Part shown: positions 50,301 through 63,264 of the stretch, piece after piece | Position numbering within the stretch: the stretch's first letter is position 1 | Layout: each line of letters begins with the position of its first letter | NCBI GenBank assembly: GCA_949987565.1 | Contig: OX465117.1 | Location: forward strand, 5,518,621-5,582,620 | Length of the DNA stretch: 64,000 nt | Direction of reading: 5' to 3' | Source of the DNA: Luidia sarsii | Taxonomy: Eukaryota > Echinodermata > Asteroidea > Paxillosida > Luidiidae | Notes under the pieces: model-generated | The model's database searches: none | What the model saw: the letters and a program-made list of their open reading frames with translations, nothing else | What the model was told of the DNA's origin: nothing | Position numbers and translations under genes: made by a program

Positions 50301-53300
50301 TGGTTCTCTTTACTTAATCATCAAATCATCATACTATGTTCGATTTCAGATTTTTCAAAGCTGATGCATAGGTGTTCTCCAGGTCTGTTAGCAGGCTAAG
50401 TTTTAGCTTTGTCAAGTGAATAATGAATGAGATATTAACGAGCAAAGTGTATTTTTCTTTACAGTTGCTCTCCGCCGTCTGACTGTTGTGTACTGCTGTA
50501 TGCACACACAAGCTGCCTAGCTGACAGAGGTTGGTTCCCTTTGCTTGATCATCAAATCATCATACTATGTTCGATTTCAGATTTTTCAAAGCTGATGCAT
50601 AGGTGTTCTCCAGGTCTGTTAGCAGGCTAAGTTTTAGCTTTATCAAGTGAATAATGAATGAGATATTAACGAGCAAAGTGTATTTTTCTTTACAGTTGCT
50701 CTCCGCCGTCTGACTTTTGTGTACTGCTGTATGCACACACAAGCTGCCTAGCTGACAGAGGTTGGTTCTCTTTACTTAATCATCAAATCATCATACTATG
50801 TTCGATTTCAGATTTTTCAAAGCTGATGCATAGGTGTTCTCCAGGTCTGTTAGCAGGCTAAGTTTTAGCTTTGTCAAGTGAATAATGAATGAGATATTAA
50901 CGAGCAAAGTGTATTTTTCTTTGCAGTTTCTCTCCGCCGTCTGACTGTTGTGTACTGCTGTATACACACACAAGCTGCCTAGCTGACAGAGGTTGGTTCT
51001 CTTTGCTTGATCATCAAATCATCATACTGTGTTCGATTTCAGATTTTTCAAAGCTGATGCATAGGTGTTCTCCAGGTCTGTTAGCTGGCTAAGTTTTAGC
51101 TTTGTCAAGTGATTAATGAATGAGATATTAACGAGCAAAGTGTATTTTTCTTTACAGTTGCTCTCCGCCGTCTGACTGTTGTGTACTGCTGTATGCACAC
51201 ACAAGCTGCCTAGCTGACAGAGGTTGGTTCTCTTTGCTTGATCATCAAATCATCATACTATGTTCGATTTAAGATTTTTCAAAGCTGATGCATAGGTGTT
51301 CTCCAGGTCTGTTAGCAGGCTAAGTTTTAGCTTTGTCAAGTGAATAATGAATGAGATATTAACGAGCAAAGTGTATTTTTCTTTGCAGTTTCTCTCCGCC
51401 GTCTGACTGTTGTGTACTGCTGTATGCACACACAAGCTGCCTACCTGACAGAGGTTGGTTCTCTTTGCTTGATCATCAAATCATCATAGTATGTTCGATT
51501 TAAGATTTTTCAAAGCTGATGCATAGGTGTTCTCCAGGTCTGTTCGCAGGCTAAGTTTTAGCTTTGTCAAGTGAATAATGAATGAGATATTAACGAGCAA
51601 AGTGTATTTTTCTTTACAGTTGCTCTCCGCCGTCTTACTGTTGTGTACTGCTGTATGCACACACAAGCTGCCTAGCTGACAGAGGTTGGTTCTCTTTGCT
51701 TGATCATCAAATCATCATACTATGTTCGATTTAAGATTTTTCAAAGCTGATGCATAGGTGTTCTCCAGGTCTGTTAGCAGGCTAAGTTTTAGCTTTGTCA
51801 AATGAATAATGATTGAGATATTAACGAGCAAAGTGTATTTTTCTTTACAGTTGCTCTCCGCCGACTGACTGTTGTGTACTGCTGTATGCACACACAAGCT
51901 GCCTAGCTGACAGAGGTTGGTTCTCTTTGCTTGATCATCAAATCATCATACTATGTTCGATTTCAGATTTTTCAAAGCTGATGCATAGGTGTTCTCCAGG
52001 TCTGTTAGCACGCTAAGTTTTAGCTTTGTCAAGTGAATAATGAATGAGATATTAACGAGCAAAGTGTATTTTTCTTTGCAGTTTCTTTCCGCCGACTGAC
52101 TGTTGGGTACTGCTGTATGCACACACAAGCTGCCTACCTGACAGAGGTTGGTTCTCTTTGCTTGATCATCAAATCATCATACTATGTTCGATTTCAGATT
52201 TTTCAAAGCTGATGCATAGGTGTTCTCCAGGTCTGTTAGCAGGCTAAGTTTTAGCTTTATCAAGTGAATAATGAATGAGATATTAACGAGCAAAGTGTAT
52301 TTTTCTTTACAGTTGCTCTCCGCCGTCTGACTTTTGTGTACTGCTGTATGCACACACAAGCTGCCTAGCTGACAGAGGTTGGTTCTCTTTACTTAATCAT
52401 CAAATCATCATACTATGTTCGATTTCAGATTTTTCAAAGCTGATGCATAGGTGTTCTCCAGGTCTGTTAGCAGGCTAAGTTTTAGCTTTGTCAAGTGAAT
52501 AATGAATGAGATATTAACGAGCAAAGTGTATTTTTCTTTGCAGTTTCTCTCCGCCGTCTGACTGTTGTGTACTGCTGTATACACACACAAGCTGCCTAGC
52601 TGACAGAGGTTGGTTCTCTTTGCTTGATCATCAAATCATCATACTGTGTTCGATTTCAGATTTTTCAAAGCTGATGCATAGGTGTTCTCCAGGTCTGTTA
52701 GCTGGCTAAGTTTTAGCTTTGTCAAGTGATTAATGAATGAGATATTAACGAGCAAAGTGTATTTTTCTTTACAGTTGCTCTCCGCCGTCTGACTGTTGTG
52801 TACTGCTGTATGCACACACAAGCTGCCTAGCTGACAGAGGTTGGTTCTCTTTGCTTGATCATCAAATCATCATACTATGTTCGATTTAAGATTTTTCAAA
52901 GCTGATGCATAGGTGTTCTCCAGGTCTGTTAGCAGGCTAAGTTTTAGCTTTGTCAAGTGAATAATGAATGAGATATTAACGAGCAAAGTGTATTTTTCTT
53001 TGCAGTTTCTCTCCGCCGTCTGACTGTTGTGTACTGCTGTATGCACACACAAGCTGCCTACCTGACAGAGGTTGGTTCTCTTTGCTTGATCATCAAATCA
53101 TCATAGTATGTTCGATTTAAGATTTTTCAAAGCTGATGCATAGGTGTTCTCCAGGTCTGTTCGCAGGCTAAGTTTTAGCTTTGTCAAGTGAATAATGAAT
53201 GAGATATTAACGAGCAAAGTGTATTTTTCTTTACAGTTGCTCTCCGCCGTCTTACTGTTGTGTACTGCTGTATGCACACACAAGCTGCCTAGCTGACAGA

Positions 53301-53562
53301 GGTTGGTTCTCTTTGCTTGATCATCAAATCATCATACTATGTTCGATTTAAGATTTTTCAAAGCTGATGCATAGGTGTTCTCCAGGTCTGTTAGCAGGCT
53401 AAGTTTTAGCTTTGTCAAATGAATAATGATTGAGATATTAACGAGCAAAGTGTATTTTTCTTTACAGTTGCTCTCCGCCGACTGACTGTTGTGTACTGCT
53501 GTATGCACACACAAGCTGCCTAGCTGACAGAGGTTGGTTCTCTTTGCTTGATCATCAAATCA
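47325..53562 (+). repeat. 27-monomer super-HOR, 6238 bp, copy 2
   Basis: All 27 units of 41087-47324 are repeated in order with matching indels and junction variants. I found no difference at the diagnostic sites compared, so this appears to be the most recent large duplication in the window. After 53562 the series continues with an AGCACGCTAAG unit instead of restarting with the TCTCC/GCCGA unit. Confidence 0.93.
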
Positions 53563-55872
53563 TCATACTATGTTCGATTTCAGATTTTTCAAAGCTGATG
53601 CATAGGTGTTCTCCAGGTCTGTTAGCACGCTAAGTTTTAGCTTTGTCAAGTGAATAATGAATGAGATATTAACGAGCAAAGTGTATTTTTCTTTGCAGTT
53701 TCTTTCCGCCGACTGACTGTTGGGTACTGCTGTATGCACACACAAGCTGCCTAGCTGACAGAGGTTGGTTCCCTTTGCTTGATCATCAAATCATCATACT
53801 ATGTTCGATTTCAGATTTTTCAAAGCTGATGCATAGGTGTTCTCCAGGTCTGTTAGCAGGCTAAGTTTTAGCTTTATCAAGTGAATAATGAATGAGATAT
53901 TAACGAGCAAAGTGTATTTTTCTTTACAGTTGCTCTCCGCCGTCTGACTTTTGTGTACTGCTGTATGCACACACAAGCTGCCTAGCTGACAGAGGTTGGT
54001 TCTCTTTACTTAATCATCAAATCATCATACTATGTTCGATTTCAGATTTTTCAAAGCTGATGCATAGGTGTTCTCCAGGTCTGTTAGCAGGCTAAGTTTT
54101 AGCTTTGTCAAGTGAATAATGAATGAGATATTAACGAGCAAAGTGTATTTTTCTTTACAGTTGCTCTCCGCCGTCTGACTGTTGTGTACTGCTGTATGCA
54201 CACACAAGCTGCCTAGCTGACAGAGGTTGGTTCCCTTTGCTTGATCATCAAATCATCATACTATGTTCGATTTCAGATTTTTCAAAGCTGATGCATAGGT
54301 GTTCTCCAGGTCTGTTAGCAGGCTAAGTTTTAGCTTTATCAAGTGAATAATGAATGAGATATTAACGAGCAAAGTGTATTTTTCTTTACAGTTGCTCTCC
54401 GCCGTCTGACTTTTGTGTACTGCTGTATGCACACACAAGCTGCCTAGCTGACAGAGGTTGGTTCTCTTTACTTAATCATCAAATCATCATACTATGTTCG
54501 ATTTCAGATTTTTCAAAGCTGATGCATAGGTGTTCTCCAGGTCTGTTAGCAGGCTAAGTTTTAGCTTTGTCAAGTGAATAATGAATGAGATATTAACGAG
54601 CAAAGTGTATTTTTCTTTGCAGTTTCTCTCCGCCGTCTGACTGTTGTGTACTGCTGTATACACACACAAGCTGCCTAGCTGACAGAGGTTGGTTCTCTTT
54701 GCTTGATCATCAAATCATCATACTGTGTTCGATTTCAGATTTTTCAAAGCTGATGCATAGGTGTTCTCCAGGTCTGTTAGCTGGCTAAGTTTTAGCTTTG
54801 TCAAGTGATTAATGAATGAGATATTAACGAGCAAAGTGTATTTTTCTTTACAGTTGCTCTCCGCCGTCTGACTGTTGTGTACTGCTGTATGCACACACAA
54901 GCTGCCTAGCTGACAGAGGTTGGTTCTCTTTGCTTGATCATCAAATCATCATACTATGTTCGATTTAAGATTTTTCAAAGCTGATGCATAGGTGTTCTCC
55001 AGGTCTGTTAGCAGGCTAAGTTTTAGCTTTGTCAAGTGAATAATGAATGAGATATTAACGAGCAAAGTGTATTTTTCTTTGCAGTTTCTCTCCGCCGTCT
55101 GACTGTTGTGTACTGCTGTATGCACACACAAGCTGCCTACCTGACAGAGGTTGGTTCTCTTTGCTTGATCATCAAATCATCATAGTATGTTCGATTTAAG
55201 ATTTTTCAAAGCTGATGCATAGGTGTTCTCCAGGTCTGTTCGCAGGCTAAGTTTTAGCTTTGTCAAGTGAATAATGAATGAGATATTAACGAGCAAAGTG
55301 TATTTTTCTTTACAGTTGCTCTCCGCCGTCTTACTGTTGTGTACTGCTGTATGCACACACAAGCTGCCTAGCTGACAGAGGTTGGTTCTCTTTGCTTGAT
55401 CATCAAATCATCATACTATGTTCGATTTAAGATTTTTCAAAGCTGATGCATAGGTGTTCTCCAGGTCTGTTAGCAGGCTAAGTTTTAGCTTTGTCAAATG
55501 AATAATGATTGAGATATTAACGAGCAAAGTGTATTTTTCTTTACAGTTGCTCTCCGCCGACTGACTGTTGTGTACTGCTGTATGCACACACAAGCTGCCT
55601 AGCTGACAGAGGTTGGTTCTCTTTGCTTGATCATCAAATCATCATACTATGTTCGATTTCAGATTTTTCAAAGCTGATGCATAGGTGTTCTCCAGGTCTG
55701 TTAGCACGCTAAGTTTTAGCTTTGTCAAGTGAATAATGAATGAGATATTAACGAGCAAAGTGTATTTTTCTTTGCAGTTTCTTTCCGCCGACTGACTGTT
55801 GGGTACTGCTGTATGCACACACAAGCTGCCTACCTGACAGAGGTTGGTTCTCTTTGCTTGATCATCAAATCA
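53563..55872 (+). repeat. AGCACGCTAAG unit plus third 9-monomer sub-HOR
   Basis: The unit 53563-53793 completes a 7-unit series and is followed by a full 9-unit series (53794-55872). This is the last regular copy of the family. The next unit (55873) is a different type, marking the right edge of the homogenised core. Confidence 0.88.
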
Positions 55873-57027
55873 TCATACTATGTTCGATTTCAGATTTTTC
55901 AAAGCTGATGCATAGGTGTTCTCCAGGTCTGTTAGCAGGCTAAGTTTTAGCTTTGTCAAGTGAATAATGAATGAGATATTAACGAGCAAAGTGTATTTTT
56001 TTTTGCAGTTTTTCTCCGCCGACTGACTGTTGTGTACTGCTGTATGCACACACAAGCTGCCTACCTGACAGAGGTTGGTTATCTTTGCTTGATCATCAAA
56101 TCATCATACTGTGTTCGATTTCAGATTTTTCAAAGCTGATGCATAGGTGTTCTCCAGGTCTGTTAGCTGGCTAAGTTTTAGCTTTGTCAAGTGAATAATG
56201 AATGAGATATTAACGAGCAAAGTGTATTTTTCATTACAGTTGCTCTCCGCCGTCTGACTGTTTTGTACTGCTGTATGCACACACAAGCTGCCTACCTGAC
56301 AGAGGTTGGTTCTCTTTACTTGATCATCAAATCATCATACTATGTTCGATTTCAGATTTTTCAAAGCTGATGCATAGGTGTTCTCCAGGTCTGTTAGCAG
56401 GCTAAGTTTTAGCTTTGTCAAGTGAATAATGAATGAGATATTAACGAGCAAAGTGTATTTTTCTTTGCAGTTTCTCTCCGCCGTCTGACTGTTGTGTACT
56501 GCTGTATACACACACAAGCTGCCTAGCTGACAGAGGTTGGTTCTCTTTGCTTGATCATCAAATCATCATACTGTGTTCGATTTCAGATTTTTCAAAGCTG
56601 ATGCATAGGTGTTCTCCAGGTCTGTTAGCTGGCTAAGTTTTAGCTTTGTCAAGTGATTAATGAATGAGATATTAACGAGCAAAGTGTATTTTTCTTTACA
56701 GTTGCTCTCCGCCGTCTGACTGTTGTGTACTGCTGTATGCACACACAAGCTGCCTAGCTGACAGAGGTTGGTGCTCTTTGCTTGATCATCAAATCATCAT
56801 ACTATGTTCGATTTAAGATTTTTCAAAGCTGATGCATAGGTGTTCTCCAGGTCTGTTAGCAGGCTAAGTTTTAGCTTTGTCAAGTGAATAATGAATGAGA
56901 TATTAACGAGCAAAGTGTATTTTTCTTTGCAGTTTCTCTCCGCCGTCTGACTGTTGTGTACTGCTGTATGCACACACAAGCTGCCTACCTGACAGAGGTT
57001 GGTTCTCTTTGCTTGATCATCAAATCA
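55873..57027 (+). repeat. Five transitional monomers
   Basis: The first unit has TTTTTTTTTGCAG and GTTTTTCTCC, the second TTTTTCATTACAG and CTGTTTTGTAC, then come a GTATACACAC unit, a CTGTG unit with GGTGCTCTTTG after it, and a GCCGT gcag unit. The last three match the central family; the first two are partly like the 12-monomer HOR to the right (TTCATTACAG also occurs near 57849 and 60621). This is a boundary between two HOR families. Confidence 0.78.
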
Positions 57028-59799
57028 TCATAGTGTGTTCGATTTAAGATTTTTCAAAGCTGATGCATAGGTGTTCTCCAGGTCTGTTCGCAGGCTAAGT
57101 TTTAGCTTTGTCAAGTGAATAATGAATGAGATATTAACGAGCAAAGTGTATTTTTCTTTACAGTTGCTCTCCGCCGTCTGACTGTTGTGTACTGCTGTAT
57201 GCACACACAAGCTGCCTAGCTGACAGAGGTTGGTTCTCTTTGCTTGATCATCAAATCATCATACTATGTTCGATTTAAGATTTTTCAAAGCTGATGCATA
57301 GGTGTTCTCCAGGTCTGTTAGCAGGCTAAGTTTTAGCTTTGTCAAGTGAATAATGATTGAGATATTAACGAGCAAAGTGTATTTTTCTTTACAGTTGCTC
57401 TCCGCCGACTGACTGTTGTGTACTGCTGTATGCACACACAAGCTGCCTAGCTGACAGAGGTTGGTTCTCTTTGCTTGATCATAAAATCATCATACTATGT
57501 TCGATTTCAGATTTTTCAAAGCTGATGCATAGGTGTTCTCCAGGTCTGTTAGCAGGCTAAGTTTTAGCTTTGTCAAGTGAATAATGAATGAGATATTAAC
57601 GAGCAAAGTGTATTTTTCTTTGCAGTTTCTCTCCGCCGACTGACTGTTGTGTACTGCTGTATGCACACACAAGCTGCCTACCTGACAGAGGTTGGTTATC
57701 TTTGCTTGATCATCAAATCATCATACTGTGTTCGATTTCAGATTTTTCAAAGCTGATGCATAGGTGTTCTCCAGGTCTGTTAGCTGGCTGAGTTTTAGCT
57801 TTGTCAAGTGAATAATGAATGAGATATTAACGAGCAAAGTGTATTTTTCATTACAGTTGCTCTCCGCCGTCTGACTGTTGTGTACTGCTGTATGCACACA
57901 CAAGCTGCCTAGCTGACAGAGGTTGGTTCTCTTTGCTTGATCATCAAATCATCATACTATGTTCGATTTCAGATTTTTCAAAGCTGATGCATAGGTGTTC
58001 TCCAGGTCTGTTAGCATGCTAAGTTTTAGCTTTGTCAAGTGAATAATGAATGAGATATTAACGAGCAAAGTGTATTTTTCTTTACAGTTGCTCTCCGCCG
58101 TCTGACTGTTGTGTACTGCTGTATGCACACACAAGCTGCCTAGCTGACAGAGGTTGGTTATCTTTGCTTGATCATCAAATCATCATACTATGTTCGATTT
58201 AAGATTTTTCAAAGCTGATGCATAGGTGTTCTCCAGGTCTGTTAGCAGGCTAAGTTTTAGCTTTGTCAAGTGAATAATGAATGAGATATTAACGAGCAAA
58301 GTGTATTTTTCTTTGCAGTTTCTCTCCGCCGTCTGACTGTTGTGTACTGCTGTATGCACACACAAGCTGCCTAGCTGACAGAGGTTGGTTCTCTTTGCTT
58401 GATCATCAAATCATCATACTGTGTTCGATTTCAGATTTTTCAAAGCTGATGCATAGGTGTTCTCCAGGTCTGTTTGCTGGCTAAGTTTTATCTTTGTCAA
58501 GTGATTAATGAATGAGATATTAACGAGCAAAGTGTATTTTTCTTTACAGTTGCTCTCCGCCGTCTGACTGTTGTGTACTGCTGTATGCACACACAAGCTG
58601 TCTAGCTGACAGAGGTTGGTTCTCTTTGCTTGATCATCAAATCATCATACTATGTTCGATTTCAGATTTTTCAAAGCTGATGCATAGGTGTTCTCCAGGT
58701 CTGTTAGCAGGCTAAGTTTTAGCTTTGTCAAGTGATTAATGAATGAGATATTAACGAGCAAAGTGTATTTTTCTTTACAGTTGCTCTCCGCCGTCTGACT
58801 GTTGTGTACTGCTGTATGCACACACAAGCTGCCTAGCTGACAGAGGTTGGTTCTCTTTGCTTGATCATCAAATCATCATACTATGCTCGATTTCAGATTT
58901 TTCAAAACTGATGCATAGGTGTTCTCCAGGTCTGTTAGCAGGCTAAGTTTTAGCTTTGTCAAGTGATTAATGAATGAGATATTAACGAGCAAAGTGTATT
59001 TTTCTTTACAGTTGCTCTCCGCCGTCTGACTGTTGTGTACTGCTGTATGCACACACAAGCTGCCTAGCTGACAGAGGTTGGTTCTCTTTGCTTGATCATC
59101 AAATCATCATACTATGTTCGATTTCAGATTTTTCAAAGCTGATGCATAGGTGTTCTCCAGGTCTGTTAGCAGGCTAAGTTTTAGCTTTGTCAAGTGAATA
59201 ATGAATGAGATATTAACGAGCAAAGTGTATTTTTCTTTGCAGTTTCTCCCCGCCGACTGACTGTTGTGTACTGCTGTATGCACACACAAGCTGCCTACCT
59301 GACAGAGGTTGGTTATCTTTGCTAGATCATCAAATCATCATACTATGTTCGATTTAAGATTTTTCAAAGCTGATGCATAGGTGTTCTCCAGGTCTGTTTG
59401 CAGGCTAAGTTTTAGCTTTGTCATGAGAATAATGAATGAGATATTAACGAGCAAAGTATATTTTTCTTTGCAGGTGCTCGCCGCCGTCTAACTGTTGTGT
59501 ACTGCTGTATGCACACACAAGCTGCCTAGCTGACAGAGGTTGGTTCTCTTTGCTTGATCATCAAATCATCATACTATGTTCAATTTAAGATTTTTCAAAG
59601 CTGATGCATAGGTGTTCTCCAGGTCTGTTAGCAGGCTAAGTTTTAGCTTTGTCAAGTGAATAATGAATGAGATATTAACGAGCAAAGTGTATTTTTCTTT
59701 GCAGTTTCTCTCCGCCGTCTGACTGTTGTGTACTGCTGTATGCACACACAAGCTGCCTACCTGACAGAGGTTGGTTCTCTTTGCTTGATCATCAAATCA
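57028..59799 (+). repeat. 12-monomer HOR, 2772 bp, copy 1
   Basis: Twelve units of 231 bp. Markers in order: CATAGTGTG plus GTTCGCAGG; AATGATTGAG; CATAAAATC; GGCTGAGTT plus TTCATTACAG; AGCATGCTAAG; GCCGT gcag; GTTTGCTGG plus TTTTATCTTTG; GATTAATGAATG with TAGCAGG; TATGCTCG plus AAAACTG; CCCCGCCGA with GCTAGATC after it; GTCATGAGAATAATG plus AGGTGCTCGCC; and TATGTTCAATTT. The first two units are also found in the central family. Confidence 0.9.
59338..59568 (+). repeat. Most diverged monomer type, 2 copies
   Basis: It has GTTTGCAGG, GTCATGAGAATAATG, CAAAGTATATTT, GCAGGTGCTCGCCGCC and GTCTAACTG, more private changes than any other type. The other copy is 62110-62340 in the second 12-monomer HOR copy. 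Its minus-strand open frame is broken. It may preserve an older form of the satellite or carry an unshared burst of changes. Confidence 0.87.
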
Positions 59800-62340
59800 T
59801 CATAGTGTGTTCGATTTAAGATTTTTCAAAGCTGATGCATAGGTGTTCTCCAGGTCTGTTCGCAGGCTAAGTTTTAGCTTTGTCAAGTGAATAATGAATG
59901 AGATATTAACGAGCAAAGTGTATTTTTCTTTACAGTTGCTCTCCGCCGTCTGACTGTTGTGTACTGCTGTATGCACACACAAGCTGCCTAGCTGACAGAG
60001 GTTGGTTCTCTTTGCTTGATCATCAAATCATCATACTATGTTCGATTTAAGATTTTTCAAAGCTGATGCATAGGTGTTCTCCAGGTCTGTTAGCAGGCTA
60101 AGTTTTAGCTTTGTCAAGTGAATAATGATTGAGATATTAACGAGCAAAGTGTATTTTTCTTTACAGTTGCTCTCCGCCGACTGACTGTTGTGTACTGCTG
60201 TATGCACACACAAGCTGCCTAGCTGACAGAGGTTGGTTCTCTTTGCTTGATCATAAAATCATCATACTATGTTCGATTTCAGATTTTTCAAAGCTGATGC
60301 ATAGGTGTTCTCCAGGTCTGTTAGCAGGCTAAGTTTTAGCTTTGTCAAGTGAATAATGAATGAGATATTAACGAGCAAAGTGTATTTTTCTTTGCAGTTT
60401 CTCTCCGCCGACTGACTGTTGTGTACTGCTGTATGCACACACAAGCTGCCTACCTGACAGAGGTTGGTTATCTTTGCTTGATCATCAAATCATCATACTG
60501 TGTTCGATTTCAGATTTTTCAAAGCTGATGCATAGGTGTTCTCCAGGTCTGTTAGCTGGCTGAGTTTTAGCTTTGTCAAGTGAATAATGAATGAGATATT
60601 AACGAGCAAAGTGTATTTTTCATTACAGTTGCTCTCCGCCGTCTGACTGTTGTGTACTGCTGTATGCACACACAAGCTGCCTAGCTGACAGAGGTTGGTT
60701 CTCTTTGCTTGATCATCAAATCATCATACTATGTTCGATTTCAGATTTTTCAAAGCTGATGCATAGGTGTTCTCCAGGTCTGTTAGCATGCTAAGTTTTA
60801 GCTTTGTCAAGTGAATAATGAATGAGATATTAACGAGCAAAGTGTATTTTTCTTTACAGTTGCTCTCCGCCGTCTGACTGTTGTGTACTGCTGTATGCAC
60901 ACACAAGCTGCCTAGCTGACAGAGGTTGGTTATCTTTGCTTGATCATCAAATCATCATACTATGTTCGATTTAAGATTTTTCAAAGCTGATGCATAGGTG
61001 TTCTCCAGGTCTGTTAGCAGGCTAAGTTTTAGCTTTGTCAAGTGAATAATGAATGAGATATTAACGAGCAAAGTGTATTTTTCTTTGCAGTTTCTCTCCG
61101 CCGTCTGACTGTTGTGTACTGCTGTATGCACACACAAGCTGCCTAGCTGACAGAGGTTGGTTCTCTTTGCTTGATCATCAAATCATCATACTGTGTTCGA
61201 TTTCAGATTTTTCAAAGCTGATGCATAGGTGTTCTCCAGGTCTGTTTGCTGGCTAAGTTTTATCTTTGTCAAGTGATTAATGAATGAGATATTAACGAGC
61301 AAAGTGTATTTTTCTTTACAGTTGCTCTCCGCCGTCTGACTGTTGTGTACTGCTGTATGCACACACAAGCTGTCTAGCTGACAGAGGTTGGTTCTCTTTG
61401 CTTGATCATCAAATCATCATACTATGTTCGATTTCAGATTTTTCAAAGCTGATGCATAGGTGTTCTCCAGGTCTGTTAGCAGGCTAAGTTTTAGCTTTGT
61501 CAAGTGATTAATGAATGAGATATTAACGAGCAAAGTGTATTTTTCTTTACAGTTGCTCTCCGCCGTCTGACTGTTGTGTACTGCTGTATGCACACACAAG
61601 CTGCCTAGCTGACAGAGGTTGGTTCTCTTTGCTTGATCATCAAATCATCATACTATGCTCGATTTCAGATTTTTCAAAACTGATGCATAGGTGTTCTCCA
61701 GGTCTGTTAGCAGGCTAAGTTTTAGCTTTGTCAAGTGATTAATGAATGAGATATTAACGAGCAAAGTGTATTTTTCTTTACAGTTGCTCTCCGCCGTCTG
61801 ACTGTTGTGTACTGCTGTATGCACACACAAGCTGCCTAGCTGACAGAGGTTGGTTCTCTTTGCTTGATCATCAAATCATCATACTATGTTCGATTTCAGA
61901 TTTTTCAAAGCTGATGCATAGGTGTTCTCCAGGTCTGTTAGCAGGCTAAGTTTTAGCTTTGTCAAGTGAATAATGAATGAGATATTAACGAGCAAAGTGT
62001 ATTTTTCTTTGCAGTTTCTCCCCGCCGACTGACTGTTGTGTACTGCTGTATGCACACACAAGCTGCCTACCTGACAGAGGTTGGTTATCTTTGCTAGATC
62101 ATCAAATCATCATACTATGTTCGATTTAAGATTTTTCAAAGCTGATGCATAGGTGTTCTCCAGGTCTGTTTGCAGGCTAAGTTTTAGCTTTGTCATGAGA
62201 ATAATGAATGAGATATTAACGAGCAAAGTATATTTTTCTTTGCAGGTGCTCGCCGCCGTCTAACTGTTGTGTACTGCTGTATGCACACACAAGCTGCCTA
62301 GCTGACAGAGGTTGGTTCTCTTTGCTTGATCATCAAATCA
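59800..62340 (+). repeat. 12-monomer HOR, copy 2 (11 units)
   Basis: The first eleven units of 57028-59799 are repeated in order with the same markers at an offset of 2772 bp. The twelfth position (62341) keeps TATGTTCAATTT at its start but continues with AATGATTGAG and GCCGACTG, so it is a mosaic and the regular order stops there. Confidence 0.9.
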
Positions 62341-62571
62341 TCATACTATGTTCAATTTAAGATTTTTCAAAGCTGATGCATAGGTGTTCTCCAGGTCTGT
62401 TAGCAGGCTAAGTTTTAGCTTTGTCAAGTGAATAATGATTGAGATATTAACGAGCAAAGTGTATTTTTCTTTGCAGTTTCTCTCCGCCGACTGACTGTTG
62501 TGTACTGCTGTATGCACACACAAGCTGCCTAGCTGACAGAGGTTGGTTCTCTTTGCTTGATCATCAAATCA
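62341..62571 (+). repeat. Mosaic monomer
   Basis: It starts with TATGTTCAATTT, as at 59569-59799, then has AATGATTGAG and GCCGACTG with CCTAGCTG as in the AATGATTGAG units, but keeps GCAGTTTC. Two or more switches, or one switch plus a conversion tract, are needed. It replaces the last unit of one HOR copy and the first two of the next. Confidence 0.75.
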
Positions 62572-63033
62572 TCATACTGTGTTCGATTTCAGATTTTTCA
62601 AAGCTGATGCATAGGTGTTCTCCAGGTCTGTTTGCTGGCTAAGTTTTATCTTTGTCAAGTGATTAATGAATGAGATATTAACGAGCAAAGTGTATTTTTC
62701 TTTACAGTTGCTCTCCGCCGTCTGACTGTTGTGTACTGCTGTATGCACACACAAGCTGTCTAGCTGACAGAGGTTGGTTCTCTTTGCTTGATCATCAAAT
62801 CATCATACTATGTTCGATTTCAGATTTTTCAAAGCTGATGCATAGGTGTTCTCCAGGTCTGTTAGCAGGCTAAGTTTTAGCTTTGTCAAGTGATTAATGA
62901 ATGAGATATTAACGAGCAAAGTGTATTTTTCTTTACAGTTGCTCTCCGCCGTCTGACTGTTGTGTACTGCTGTATGCACACACAAGCTGCCTAGCTGACA
63001 GAGGTTGGTTCTCTTTGCTTGATCATCAAATCA

Positions 63034-63264
63034 TCATACTATGCTCGATTTCAGATTTTTCAAAGCTGATGCATAGGTGTTCTCCAGGTCTGTTAGCAGG
63101 CTAAGTTTTAGCTTTGTCAAGTGAATAATGAATGAGATATTAACGAGCAAAGTGTATTTTTCTTTGCAGTTTCTCCCCGCCGACTGACTGTTGTGTACTG
63201 CTGTATGCACACACAAGCTGCCTACCTGACAGAGGTTGGTTATCTTTGCTAGATCATCAAATCA
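63034..63264 (+). repeat. Hybrid monomer: TATGCTCG head, CCCCGCCGA tail
   Basis: The head TATGCTCG (about 63040-63047) is private to the ninth unit of the 12-unit HOR. From AAAGCTGATG (about 63062) onward it matches the tenth unit: AATAATGAATG, GCAGTTTCTCCCC, GCCGACTG, CCTACCTG and GCTAGATC. The switch lies between about 63047 and 63064. The order elsewhere is ninth then tenth unit, so the hybrid removes one 231-bp length, which is the expected deletion product of an out-of-register exchange. Confidence 0.87.

Noticed and set aside
41087..53562. Super-HOR as a pure assembly artefact
   Set aside because: It cannot be excluded from sequence alone, but the same unit types recur outside it with different orders and private changes (36009-39702, 53563-55872), so the family itself is real; only the exact copy number is uncertain.
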